Below are positions 45,278 to 54,910 of a DNA stretch of 64,000 bases, piece after piece. Source of the stretch: Pseudoalteromonas neustonica (GTDB lineage Bacteria; Pseudomonadota; Gammaproteobacteria; Enterobacterales; Alteromonadaceae); contig NZ_BDDS01000009.1 of assembly GCF_001653135.1 (NCBI RefSeq), positions 1 to 64,000 on the forward strand, read 5' to 3'. Below the pieces are notes generated by a model. It had not been told where the DNA came from and searched no databases. It saw nothing but the letters and a program-made list of their open reading frames with translations. Each line of letters begins with the position of its first letter. The first letter of the stretch is position 1. A program made the position numbers and the translations under genes.

Positions 45278-47308
45278 TTATCGCTCGCGTACTAAGCGAA
45301 AACCGATATAATTTGCACGAAAGTCCGGCGCTAAAATCAAACGAGTTGAAGCGCGAGCTAAACTCGGTGCAAAATTCCATGCACCACCTCGAACTGTTAC
45401 ATCCGATTGCTGAGCTGACTTATGAGTCCATTCCCATACATTTCCTACGGTGTCGTAGAGACCAAATGCGTTTGGCGCAAAAGCACCTGTCGGTGATGCA
45501 CTTTTGTTTGACCATTCACTACCACACCAGCCACAATTGGCTAAATTTTTACCGATTTCATTACCCCATGGGTATTCGGTTTTAGTACCCGCTCGAGCTG
45601 CATATTCCCACTCAACCTCATTCGGTAAGCGATATTGTTGGCCTGTTTGACCTGATAACCAATCAGCATATGCTTTAGCATCATTATAGGTTAAGCATAC
45701 AGCTGGATAATCATTGCCTTGCTCAAAGCCAGGGTTACGCCAATTTAAATTAGCTTCCCAAACTGGCTCACCATTTAAATAATACGCACAGCCACGATTG
45801 CGTTCAGCTTCTGTTTTATAACCGCTATTGGTAACAAACTGCTTATACGCACCGACTGATACTTCTTTGCTTTGCATTGCAAATGAGTTGGCTATGGTTT
45901 TCTCAACAACAGGACGCTCATTAGCAAGTCCGTTGCCATTGATATCACCCATTTCAAACGTGCCTGCTGGAATAACAACCACAGCCGCACCGGCTGCATT
46001 GCCAACCGCTGTAGTCGTAGATGCTGTATTTCGTTGCTCTCGAGTGTATGTCGGTGCAGCAATCGACTCAGGCTTTTTTACCAACTTGGCATGAATGGTT
46101 TGCGGTTTACGCAAATCAACACGCACACGATATGATTGGTAACCTTGTTTTCGTACTTCAACATCATGTACGCCACTTGGCAAAGTAGTCGCTAAGCGTG
46201 TTGAGCCAAAACTCACACCATCAATAAACACTTCATCATCAAATACATTTGATCGCAGTGTTAGTTCAACCATTCTATTTTTGTTGTTATCAACAACCAA
46301 TGGATCAACTTTTGGCATCAACATTGGCTTTACTGAGTAGTCTCGAACCGACTGCGTATTTAAACGCGACACTGAAACTACGTCATTATCCTTACTATCA
46401 CTGAATGTTAACTGACTATCTGAGTAGCTAGTACCGTAACTTGCTTGATAAGGTGTGCTCAGTGGTGTGCCGTACTCAGAACAATAGCGATTATCAACAC
46501 TTAATAAGTTACATAAACGGCTGCTATTAACATCTCCGCGCATGGTAACACTTAAATTTACGTTGTAATTACCTTGACCACTGAATGCACTATTTACTAC
46601 ATGGCTACTTAATATTTGTACTTGCGCACCAGCCATATTGCGTTTTGGTTCAACCAATCGCTCTTCAGTTAGGTTTGCAAATATTTGATCTACGAAGCGT
46701 TTTGTTGCTTTTTGTAAACCCATTTGCTGACCGCGTTGCTCACACGCTGCTAGCGTTTCTGTACGCTTACAGTTGATGGTGTGATTAACTTCTAACGTTC
46801 CCTCGCGGGTAAACTCGTTACGCAAGCGCTCTACTCGTGCTGTTGTTAATTGTTCTTTTAAGCTTTCAAGCGTGTTTAGCTGGGTATGTTTAGCTACGCG
46901 AATTTGTTCAATATCTTTGCGGTGGGATGCAATTGCCGCCAACTGCATCGCTATATCATCTTTATTTTGTTTATGATCAACCACGGCTTGTTGATAACGT
47001 GCTTGTGCGGTACTGATATCAAGCGTTGGATCATCAATTAAACGACGGTACATCTCGTTCATTGCATCAAGTGCTTGGTTCTTTTCTTTATCGAGTGCAG
47101 TTGAACGAGTACGCAATAAATCAAGTTGGCTTTGTAACTGACTTTCTTCTTTTAAATGTTTTTCAAGTATCTGTGTAGAGTTATCGTATTCAGCTTGTTT
47201 AATACTGATCTCAGATTCAATCCCAGTTACCGTCGCTGTATCTTGTGCAAACGCACTTGATGCAAGCAAACTTGCTGAAATTAACAGAGATAAAGGAGCA
47301 ATTCGCAT
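45278..47308 (-). CDS. Secreted PEGA + formylglycine-generating-enzyme-like domain protein
   Basis: About 676 aa from the ATG at 47308 (GGAA 4 nt upstream; other starts at 47317 and 47323). The signal peptide ends near SSAFAQ. Residues ~20-165 form a coiled coil; a central region has Cys pairs (RLCNLLSVDNRYCSEYG). A PEGA-like domain (~345-405: VFIDGVSFGSTRLATTLPSGVHDVEVRKQGY) follows, and the C-terminal ~230 residues are an FGE-sulfatase/SUMF1-like domain (RLPNEVEWEYAARAGTKTEYPWG, GNVWEWT, GFRLVRER). No sulfatase is nearby, so a formylglycine role is doubtful; it may be a structural or carbohydrate/lectin-like fold. Confidence 0.85.
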   Translation of the reverse strand: MRIAPLSLLISASLLASSAFAQDTATVTGIESEISIKQAEYDNSTQILEKHLKEESQLQSQLDLLRTRSTALDKEKNQALDAMNEMYRRLIDDPTLDISTAQARYQQAVVDHKQNKDDIAMQLAAIASHRKDIEQIRVAKHTQLNTLESLKEQLTTARVERLRNEFTREGTLEVNHTINCKRTETLAACEQRGQQMGLQKATKRFVDQIFANLTEERLVEPKRNMAGAQVQILSSHVVNSAFSGQGNYNVNLSVTMRGDVNSSRLCNLLSVDNRYCSEYGTPLSTPYQASYGTSYSDSQLTFSDSKDNDVVSVSRLNTQSVRDYSVKPMLMPKVDPLVVDNNKNRMVELTLRSNVFDDEVFIDGVSFGSTRLATTLPSGVHDVEVRKQGYQSYRVRVDLRKPQTIHAKLVKKPESIAAPTYTREQRNTASTTTAVGNAAGAAVVVIPAGTFEMGDINGNGLANERPVVEKTIANSFAMQSKEVSVGAYKQFVTNSGYKTEAERNRGCAYYLNGEPVWEANLNWRNPGFEQGNDYPAVCLTYNDAKAYADWLSGQTGQQYRLPNEVEWEYAARAGTKTEYPWGNEIGKNLANCGWCGSEWSNKSASPTGAFAPNAFGLYDTVGNVWEWTHKSAQQSDVTVRGGAWNFAPSLARASTRLILAPDFRANYIGFRLVRER

Positions 47309-47439
47309 ATATTCCATTCCCAAAAAGCGGCAATTATTTGGTCATTATTTATTTTTTATAATTAAACTCTTATGCTATGTACTTGCAAGGCAAAACACAA
47401 GCTTTGTTCAAAAATTATCTGAGTTTATACCTAATTAGC

Positions 47440-47657
47440 CTCAAGATGCGAGCTTCAGTTGGAATTAAAAGTGATTTAAACAAGGCATTGATTGCAAATA
47501 ATGGCTATTCCCTTATTAAAATTAGTCTCTCATAACAGTAACGCAGTATAAATCTGCTTTTAAGCTTCTCTATAGGATGCTTCACAGGCGTTGCCATTTT
47601 TGTAAAATCACACCTTGATAGCCATCCCCTGTGAAACACTGAATTCTGTATCTTGAG
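47440..47657. repeat. Possible small inverted-repeat element between mshQ and the PEGA/FGE gene
   Basis: CTCAAGATGCGAGCTTCAGT (47440-47459) is matched at the other side by a diverged inverted copy (47639-47657: CTGAATTCTGTATCTTGAG). Inside, TTCACAGGCG and CCCCTGTGAA form a second inverted pair. No gene is present in this 354-nt gap. It looks like a short non-autonomous element or a large hairpin at the 3' end of mshQ. Confidence 0.45.
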
Positions 47658-47677
47658 ATTGACTGGACATACTACTA

Positions 47678-50600
47678 TTATCGGACTTCACGCCAGTAAA
47701 TAACTCTGTCATTTCCTCTAAAACTGCCAAATTGAAGTATTCCTCTAGGATTTAATTGGCTAGCATCAGCTTGCCAATCCCACTCAAGCCAATTTTCAGT
47801 ATCGTATTCAATTATAAAAATACCAATACCCTGAGGTTGCGCATAAATTCCGTTAGTATTTGGGTAACTACCATTTTCAAAGACACCACTATTGCCTGTA
47901 CTGTAAACATAATTAAGAACAGGTAATGCCGGTGAAATTTGACTTATTTCAGGGTGCGTAAATACACTGCAGTTATCATTGGCATTACGAACAAACTCAG
48001 TACCATTATAATATTGCATCTCCATTGGTACGAGTAAATCATCTAAGTCAGAACCTGCATTATTCCCCAAATCCAGACGCCCAAACCGAAAACTAATTGG
48101 TGCACTATTAAGTCTAACGCTATCGCAATTTGCCACACAGCTCCCCGCAATTATTGGGTTATCGTTAGCACCCATTAAAGCAGCCCCCTCAAGCCCTGTT
48201 AGTGTTGCCATAAGGTTTACACTTTCGAAAGGCCCATCTGGGTCATTAAATTCTTGGCGTGCCAAAATGGTGTCGAGGTCGTTTAATTGCCATTGTCCAG
48301 CGTCTGCAGGTGTACTCCCCCATGCTGGTGAGTCTATGTTCTGCAGCCTTGGTGTTAAATCAAGTGCGGATACATAATTACCGGCCTCACTGTTTTCAGC
48401 ATTAACTACGATATTTGAGTTAATAAACCCACCCACATAATTTTTCATTGTTTGATTTTTATGATTTTGAGCGAGTACTGTAAACCCAAGTGAAAATGGC
48501 TCACTTAAGTAGGTTTGATTACTGCCATAACGTGTACATTGAGCAGCGGCTTGAATACCTTGTAATACATATTGAGATGGAGCAAAACGGCCAACATTGG
48601 TGATCTCACCTCGCACATCTCCAGCACCTAAGTAATCGCCATCTTGCAAGCCCACAGCTAAATCAATAATCCCGACTTGATCATAATTATATTGTGATAG
48701 GGATTCACTTAAGCTACCCGAATCAGTAAACGCGGATAGTGTATCTACGTCTAGATTACCTAATACTCCGCCCGAAGGTAATAAGGTGGAAGGTGTCACA
48801 TTGGGTGACTCACCAATAAAGTGTTTAGCGATTGCATTGCTGTTTATTACTGAATAATCATCTGGGTAACCATCATTGTTGTTATCTTGTCCAACAAGCC
48901 ATTGTACCGCATTCATTTTCAATGAAAATGGCTCACCAGTGAGCTTTAATAAACTGCCGTTTGCATCACTTGCAAATGCATTATTGCCGTCATTAGGAAA
49001 GTTTATAGCAAGGCCAAATGGCTTAACAACAAATTCATTTGAACTCCCCGCTAAGCTTACTGATAGATTGGTTGCAGGATCCAGTATCAAGTTTAACCTA
49101 GTATTTAAGCTTACCTGTCCTGCATCAGGGTAATTAATGGTAATCTCAGCTTTGGATTCACTACTAAACTTTAGTGGTACCGCTTGATAGCTTTGCCCAA
49201 TTGCATGCGTATTACCGTTATTCACAAGCGCCAACTCATCACTACAAACAGACCCCGAACTACAGCTATAAGCCAAATCAATTGCAACTTCTCCATCGGT
49301 AGGAAAAGCAGCTTCGCAGACTCCTGTTGTTGTGTTGGTTTTAACAGCCTGTATCGCTAACTGTTTAGCATTAAAGCCTGTATCAGAAGGTTTTCCTGAT
49401 AACTGAGTAGGTATTAAGGTGTTATTGTCACTGTCATTTCTAAAAATAAACCCTGCATCAGAGAACGTGACTTTACATCCACCAAGGCCAACATTAATAC
49501 CCCCAATATAACAACGTAACGGCGCTGATGGATCAGCTAAGTTATAACCAAATTGCACTTGACCAGCCGTACGCTTAGCAAAGCGTATATCTGTCATGCT
49601 TGTAAATGTTATGTTCTCCCCTGTAACCCAGCTTTGTGACCCGCTAGTACTTGGCGAAAGATCGAGTGTAGACTCTTCAGCATAAAGCACATCACATGCA
49701 TCATTCGCACATGCTGTAAGCGTCATTTCTTTAGCCTGACACGTTAAACCCTTGTTATCACTCATGGATATGCGGTAATGATCTAATAATACTGGTGGTG
49801 TAATTCCACAAAAACCGGGGATATTATTCGGTACTGGTGTTCCCGTAAATGAAGAGCTTTGCTCTGCTATAATCTCAGTGCCAGAGGTAATCATACCCGT
49901 ATACTGTACTTCTTGCGCAATACGCACCTCTCCCGTTGCGACTAAAAATGCGTTAAAGTCAACACTCGCTCCAATCGATACAGCACCATCAATGTAGATA
50001 GCCAAATACGCACCATCTTCAATAACTATATTCGTATTAGCGACCGTTAAAAAAGCGGTTGATAATATTGAGTCTGAATTTTGCACAAATATTCGGGTGG
50101 GCTTTGTTACTCTGTATTCAGGTTCGACCATCGTTATTTGCAATTCATCAAAAAAGTAATCACCCGCTAAGCTCGTTGGTATGGCACTTCCAGATGAGCC
50201 ATCATTTGCTATTGTAGGCACCCGTGAAGCTTGCCCTGCGGTCAGCGAATTTTCTCCCTTTGCAGCACAAGGCTGACCATTGCATAAAGGAATATTAGTA
50301 ATCGCAGTTGAAATGTAATTCATTGTTGTTAAAACATTCGCATTGTTGTCTGTAACCGTAACGCCTTGAACAAGTTGAATCTGTCCATTATTGTATGTAG
50401 CAATAGCCCCTGGAAAGAGCGTATCACAACTCAAAATGTCCCCGTTGGATACAAACGTACTCGTCATGGCTAAAATAGATGCCTCTTCATTTGGGTGATT
50501 ACGCTCCCTATCGCCATCTCTATCTTCATCAACCACTATACCCAGCCGAGTTCGTGTTAAATTACAACTACGTAACCACCCCCCATCTTCACCAACCCGA

Positions 50601-51421
50601 CTATTCTTACTTGCGACAACTAAAGGGGCTACGTCAAAGTCATTATTAAAGTAAAAGTAATTACAACCATCACTCCAACCATCCACTTTATACCCAGTGA
50701 AAAAACTCTCCCATAACACTTCGACTTGATTATCATCCACAAAAGTACGGTTACTTCCTGGCTCCACAACAAGGTAGGCAATTGTCTCGCTTTTGATTAA
50801 GCCACTACTTGTCTCTGATGCTTCAAGCGCTATATTTACTCCCACTGATGTTAATGAATTAGTTTCAACAGCCACGGTTAAAAATGGTCTTAACGCATCT
50901 CTCGGAGGAGTTGTTTCCAAGCTATTGATTGTTTGTAGTGAATGAAAAAAATTTGGCCGTGTAGTAAATGGCATCGAGAAGGTAACGCCTTTATAGCTCT
51001 TCGGCAAAACATAATTAGATTGAGGCCCATATTGAATTTCAAGCAATATATCTGTACTACCAACTTCCATGATTGTGCCATCAGGGAATTCATGTACGCC
51101 ATATTCAACCGCTAAATAATGCGCCCCCATGGTAATATGCTCACCATCTTCTCCTGTAGGTTCAAGTGGTAGAGCTTCAAAGCCAGTTGTAGTCACATTG
51201 CGTATGCGTACTATTGCAGGGTTACCGCCTTGATTGGTCGAAAGCATAAACACCGCAGGCGGAACATCATATTCTTGTTGAAAATTTATTTTGGTCCAAA
51301 TAGGTGAAACATACGTGTCTTGCAGTTCAATAAAGCGGCCTTCTATTTTTGGCGTTGCGGCTACACACACACAACTACAGCATAGCAATCCTAATAGTAT
51401 TAATGTACGGTAAATCATCAT
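47678..51421 (-). CDS. mshQ: MshQ, very large MSHA pilus-locus protein
   Basis: 1247 aa. The signal peptide (~1-22) has a Cys-rich hydrophobic core ending CVCVAATP. A beta-rich N-terminal region (H-type lectin-like, TWTKINFQQEYD-like) is followed by repeated beta domains and the C-terminal DUF6701 region with paired Cys (CSSGSVC, CVANC), ending GNDRVIYWREVR. Last gene of the MSHA locus, overlapping mshP by 4 nt. It is probably a surface or pilus-tip adhesin secreted through MSHA machinery; its function has not been proven in any strain I can name with certainty. Confidence 0.88.
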   Translation of the reverse strand: MMIYRTLILLGLLCCSCVCVAATPKIEGRFIELQDTYVSPIWTKINFQQEYDVPPAVFMLSTNQGGNPAIVRIRNVTTTGFEALPLEPTGEDGEHITMGAHYLAVEYGVHEFPDGTIMEVGSTDILLEIQYGPQSNYVLPKSYKGVTFSMPFTTRPNFFHSLQTINSLETTPPRDALRPFLTVAVETNSLTSVGVNIALEASETSSGLIKSETIAYLVVEPGSNRTFVDDNQVEVLWESFFTGYKVDGWSDGCNYFYFNNDFDVAPLVVASKNSRVGEDGGWLRSCNLTRTRLGIVVDEDRDGDRERNHPNEEASILAMTSTFVSNGDILSCDTLFPGAIATYNNGQIQLVQGVTVTDNNANVLTTMNYISTAITNIPLCNGQPCAAKGENSLTAGQASRVPTIANDGSSGSAIPTSLAGDYFFDELQITMVEPEYRVTKPTRIFVQNSDSILSTAFLTVANTNIVIEDGAYLAIYIDGAVSIGASVDFNAFLVATGEVRIAQEVQYTGMITSGTEIIAEQSSSFTGTPVPNNIPGFCGITPPVLLDHYRISMSDNKGLTCQAKEMTLTACANDACDVLYAEESTLDLSPSTSGSQSWVTGENITFTSMTDIRFAKRTAGQVQFGYNLADPSAPLRCYIGGINVGLGGCKVTFSDAGFIFRNDSDNNTLIPTQLSGKPSDTGFNAKQLAIQAVKTNTTTGVCEAAFPTDGEVAIDLAYSCSSGSVCSDELALVNNGNTHAIGQSYQAVPLKFSSESKAEITINYPDAGQVSLNTRLNLILDPATNLSVSLAGSSNEFVVKPFGLAINFPNDGNNAFASDANGSLLKLTGEPFSLKMNAVQWLVGQDNNNDGYPDDYSVINSNAIAKHFIGESPNVTPSTLLPSGGVLGNLDVDTLSAFTDSGSLSESLSQYNYDQVGIIDLAVGLQDGDYLGAGDVRGEITNVGRFAPSQYVLQGIQAAAQCTRYGSNQTYLSEPFSLGFTVLAQNHKNQTMKNYVGGFINSNIVVNAENSEAGNYVSALDLTPRLQNIDSPAWGSTPADAGQWQLNDLDTILARQEFNDPDGPFESVNLMATLTGLEGAALMGANDNPIIAGSCVANCDSVRLNSAPISFRFGRLDLGNNAGSDLDDLLVPMEMQYYNGTEFVRNANDNCSVFTHPEISQISPALPVLNYVYSTGNSGVFENGSYPNTNGIYAQPQGIGIFIIEYDTENWLEWDWQADASQLNPRGILQFGSFRGNDRVIYWREVR

Positions 51422-51912
51422 GGTAAGGTCTTCGCTTCAACGCTCAATGTACGTTGTGTTTGCCAATAATCTTTTCGACAAGCCTCACCAATGGCGCATG
51501 CAATAGGGGCGCAAATAGCCGTACTTTGCAGATAAAAAATACTAACAGTACCAGCACTATTACTACTATCTGGCACAGCCAAGTATTGCTTGCAACTGAG
51601 TGTAACCACACAGTTTTCAAGATAAGTTACTTGCAAAGCTAGCGTCGTTGATACTGCCGCGCAATTCTGTGCAGGGTTATTTAACGGGAAAAGCTCTGTT
51701 AAAGCATTTTCTAACCCACTTTGGGCAGCCATATAAGCACGAGCGCCATAATACTCAATAATATTTTGTTGTGCTGATGCAGAAAGTATTTTCACTAGCG
51801 CTAAGCCCAACATCAAAAATACAACAATAATCACCAGTGTAACAACGAGTAAATTACCTTTTTGACGAGCGGCATTTTGACTTGCTTGATTCCTATTATT
51901 TTTAAGGTACAT
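51418..51912 (-). CDS. mshP: MshP, minor pilus-assembly protein
   Basis: 164 aa from the ATG at 51912, chosen because AGGTG lies 10 nt upstream; it then overlaps mshO by 11 nt. PilX-like: a single N-terminal hydrophobic helix GNLLVVTLVIIVVFLMLGLALV lacking the usual GFTLIE signal, then AYMAAQSGLENAL and a Cys-bearing C-terminal half. Minor pseudopilin-like component of the MSHA fibre base or tip. Confidence 0.85.
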   Translation of the reverse strand: MYLKNNRNQASQNAARQKGNLLVVTLVIIVVFLMLGLALVKILSASAQQNIIEYYGARAYMAAQSGLENALTELFPLNNPAQNCAAVSTTLALQVTYLENCVVTLSCKQYLAVPDSSNSAGTVSIFYLQSTAICAPIACAIGEACRKDYWQTQRTLSVEAKTLP

Positions 51913-52732
51913 TGGGTATATGCACCTCATGATTAAACATCATTGCTTCACTATCATTAAACGTCATAATTGCATGAATATTTAATACAGAATTACGTGT
52001 TAACGCTGCATCATCTAAATTGAAAAACTCATTGCTAACTAAGTTGTTGCTTATATGAAGCGCAAGTAAATCTCGTTTTACCCCACTGCTTGCCTGTAGC
52101 TGTACTGCATTTAATTGGTTTACATTAAAACCATAATCTTGGTATCGATATAAGGCATTACCTTCAACACAAAAGCTCACAGGCTCAGCCAGTAAATAGA
52201 TACGCTTTGATGACGACTCTTGCATAAATGCTTGGCTAAATTGCCATTGATCCAGCTCGCTCGTTGTTGAGCTTACAAACCCTGTTACTTGTAATCGTTT
52301 ATTGTTTGCTACATCGTATAAATCACTGTGGTGTAATGGGTATACAGTGGCCCAATTTCCAATTGTTGGCTGTGCTAAATTATTTAATTCGAAGTCTACC
52401 GCTGTAACATTAAAAGGGGCTGACGTTGGTAGGTAGCCGGTATAATGAGTCGCTGATTGGAAAGGAATAAACTCAAGACACTGATCAAATGTGCACCCTC
52501 CTTCACACTGTAACCGAAGAGAGTTTGGTGTGGCGTGCCGTAGCTCTTTAGCTAAGCGTGTTAGCATAAATCGTGCTTGTGCAACGGCTTCTTGACGCTC
52601 AACACCTTGGCTGTAGATATTTACCCCCGCATTAATATAAGCAACCGAAGTAACCCCTAATATCCCCACAATCACCATGACTATTAATAACTCTATAAGG
52701 GTAAACCCGCATTGTTTTATAAAGCTAAACAT
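51902..52732 (-). CDS. mshO: MshO prepilin-like protein
   Basis: 276 aa with a type IV prepilin leader (CGFTLIELLIVMVIVGILGV; cleavage before Phe). A large C-terminal domain holds several Cys (LQCEGGCTFDQCLEF). Minor pilin of PilW type, expected at the pilus tip. It overlaps mshD by 1 nt. Confidence 0.92.
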   Translation of the reverse strand: MFSFIKQCGFTLIELLIVMVIVGILGVTSVAYINAGVNIYSQGVERQEAVAQARFMLTRLAKELRHATPNSLRLQCEGGCTFDQCLEFIPFQSATHYTGYLPTSAPFNVTAVDFELNNLAQPTIGNWATVYPLHHSDLYDVANNKRLQVTGFVSSTTSELDQWQFSQAFMQESSSKRIYLLAEPVSFCVEGNALYRYQDYGFNVNQLNAVQLQASSGVKRDLLALHISNNLVSNEFFNLDDAALTRNSVLNIHAIMTFNDSEAMMFNHEVHIPNVP

Positions 52733-53268
52733 CAGTAATTACCTTTATAAGCACTAAACCCATATTGCTCTCCATTTGGAGCACTAACAATAAGTGTGAT
52801 GAGCTTTAATGTTGTTCCATCATTTACGGTTGTACTATTACGGTCACTGTCATAAACCACAGTAACGGCAACACTAAAATCTTGATACTGCGTTAACTGC
52901 TCACCTAAGCTATTTGTTATAGGCTGAGCATTGAGTGCTAAATAATCATCCACATCATCATACGTAGTCCGGGTTTCTCCGCTATCGGCACCTAAATCGG
53001 CTACAACGGTGCAATTTGGTGCAGCCAAACCACTCTCTGAGCATCGTCTAAACGGCGGCGCACGTTCACTATGCTCATCAAATGCCTTACTTTGGATCTC
53101 ATTCATTAATGATTGACCCAATTCATTAGCACGTAACTGTAAAATAGGATCCGCACTTTGACGCGCCTGCGGCGCAATTAAACCGGTAATAATTGTCAGG
53201 GCTATCGCAAAAATAACAATGCTAATGATTAGCTCAATAAGGGTAAAACCCGTATTAAGGGCACGCAT
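52732..53268 (-). CDS. mshD: MshD minor pilin
   Basis: 178 aa with prepilin signal TGFTLIELIISIVIFAIALT and no long leader. It has QARQSADPILQLRANELGQSLMNEIQSKAFDEHS, characteristic of MshD/PilV-like proteins, and a Cys pair (RRCSESGLAAPNC). It overlaps mshC by 14 nt, so they are coupled. Confidence 0.92.
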   Translation of the reverse strand: MRALNTGFTLIELIISIVIFAIALTIITGLIAPQARQSADPILQLRANELGQSLMNEIQSKAFDEHSERAPPFRRCSESGLAAPNCTVVADLGADSGETRTTYDDVDDYLALNAQPITNSLGEQLTQYQDFSVAVTVVYDSDRNSTTVNDGTTLKLITLIVSAPNGEQYGFSAYKGNY

Positions 53269-53746
53269 AAATCAGCCCCTCACCACTAATACATACACCA
53301 GCTAACCCTACATCTATTCGACATGTATTGTTGCAATTTCGATCACTTCGCCCCAATGGGTCAAAATTAATTTCAGTAAATAGCGATCCTTGACCATCTA
53401 ACGCAGTAAATACTATTTCGCTACGTTGCGTGTCTATCTTCACTACCAAATCGTCTTGGTTGTTAGGATCCGCTCCTCCATTGCATGTATCTGTTGTTGG
53501 CCCAGCAATTAACACTGCGCTTATGTATAACTTATGGCAACTCGCTATTGCACTGTTTTGCATCGCTCGTAATTGAGTTGTGCGTAGTGCGGCCAATACG
53601 CGATCACGATATGAATAGGCGTCTTCGGTTGAACTACCTAAGAATTTGGGCCCTGCCGTTACCGACAGGATACCCAAAATAACCAAAGTAATTATCAGTT
53701 CAACTAAAGTAAAGCCACGCAATCGTTGCTTAGTCGAGCTTCCCAT
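53255..53746 (-). CDS. mshC: MshC minor pilin
   Basis: 163 aa. Prepilin signal RGFTLVELIITLVILGILSV; GspH/FimT-like body with AALRTTQLRAMQNSAIASCHKLYI and four C-terminal Cys (CNNTCRIDVGLAGVC) likely to form disulfides. It is 8 nt after mshA. Confidence 0.92.
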   Translation of the reverse strand: MGSSTKQRLRGFTLVELIITLVILGILSVTAGPKFLGSSTEDAYSYRDRVLAALRTTQLRAMQNSAIASCHKLYISAVLIAGPTTDTCNGGADPNNQDDLVVKIDTQRSEIVFTALDGQGSLFTEINFDPLGRSDRNCNNTCRIDVGLAGVCISGEGLIYACP

Positions 53747-53754
53747 CTATATGA

Positions 53755-54291
53755 TTAACATCCTGTAAGTATAATTGTTAATACTGGCGCCACAACTTTG
53801 ACTGGCGGGGTACCATCGTTAGAGTCTTTAGCTTGTGTATATTCAATACGACAATCATCTGTGCTTACATAGCTGTTAGGAAAAATAATTGCAGTTCCAG
53901 TAGCGGCTTTAGTCGTGTCGTCTAAGTTAAAGTCACCCGCATCACCAGTTGCAAAGTCAACATCTAAGAAAGCTTCAAATGCAGCAGTACTCGCAGCAGG
54001 ATAACCATAAATAGTATCAACTGCAGCGCCTGTATCAACCGTTACTGTTGCGGTTGGTTTTTTATGATCACTTGAGATTATTGATTTACCATTAACGATG
54101 TTCATACCGCTGCGAATAGAGCCCTGCAAACCTTCAAGTGTTGATGCATTTGCATCGCCTTGTAAGTTCAAAAAGCGCGGAGCAGCCGTTACCGCAAGTA
54201 TGCCAAGGATCACGATCACAATGATCAATTCTACTAGGGTAAAACCTGCTTGGTTGTTCATTTCATTGCTATTCATTGATTGCGTTTTCAT
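53755..54291 (-). CDS. mshA: MshA major pilin of the MSHA type IV pilus
   Basis: 178 aa. A 16-residue leader ends in Gly, with cleavage before FTLVELIIVIVILGILAVTA. Pilin body with RFLNLQGDANASTLEGLQGSIRSGMNIVNGKS and a C-terminal disulfide pair (CRIEY...TGC). It forms the shaft used for surface attachment, biofilm start and possibly phage binding. Strong SD AAGAGG 7 nt before the ATG fits high expression. Confidence 0.96.
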   Translation of the reverse strand: MKTQSMNSNEMNNQAGFTLVELIIVIVILGILAVTAAPRFLNLQGDANASTLEGLQGSIRSGMNIVNGKSIISSDHKKPTATVTVDTGAAVDTIYGYPAASTAAFEAFLDVDFATGDAGDFNLDDTTKAATGTAIIFPNSYVSTDDCRIEYTQAKDSNDGTPPVKVVAPVLTIILTGC

Positions 54292-54314
54292 AAGTAAGCC
54301 TCTTTTGTTATTAC

Positions 54315-54908
54315 TTAAGATTTAAAAATTTGCACTTTGCCTATTTTAGGAAAGTACGAAAACCCTTTGGTATCAATTAATTGCTTACCATTCTTAGGGA
54401 TATTTTCAGCATCTAAAGAATGACTAAGATAGTAGATACACTGCAACGCATCTGCGTCGTACCTTACTAAAAAACGTACATCTTTAACCTCTGACACTGT
54501 ACTACTTAGGGTATTGCTTGGCGCATCTTGTAAAATCACATTCAGCACCTGTTGGCATCTTGCACTACTCATTGCTAATGCCCGTGTGTCTTTTTGCTCT
54601 GTTTCATCACTGGTAGGAGTACCTGTTTCACCATCAACTCCTACAACCACACCTCCATAATTAATATAAGTAACAAACCGTGAAGCAGCGCTACCTTTAG
54701 GTCGTGCTTCTAATTCCCATTGCCCTCTGACAAACCCGACTGCGCTGGCAAAACCACCCGCTACAGCATCAATGTTTGCACTATGAGCCTGCTCTTTAAC
54801 ATTCATAAATTGTGGTACAGCTACACTCATAACTACGGCCAACAAAATCACAACTAAAACCATTTCAAACAGTGAAAAACCATTATTGTGTTGCGCCATA
54901 TTGAGCAT
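54315..54908 (-). CDS. mshB: MshB minor pilin
   Basis: 197 aa from the ATG at 54908, preceded by a G7 run with GGTG as SD; earlier in-frame starts fall inside mshG. Prepilin signal NGFSLFEMVLVVILLAVVMS, with a Ser/Leu variant of the usual GFTLIE. Body FMNVKEQAHSANIDAVAGGFASAVGFVRGQWE is typical of MshA/MshB. It directly follows mshG, where other species have mshF. Confidence 0.92.
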   Translation of the reverse strand: MLNMAQHNNGFSLFEMVLVVILLAVVMSVAVPQFMNVKEQAHSANIDAVAGGFASAVGFVRGQWELEARPKGSAASRFVTYINYGGVVVGVDGETGTPTSDETEQKDTRALAMSSARCQQVLNVILQDAPSNTLSSTVSEVKDVRFLVRYDADALQCIYYLSHSLDAENIPKNGKQLIDTKGFSYFPKIGKVQIFKS

Positions 54909-54910
54909 TA

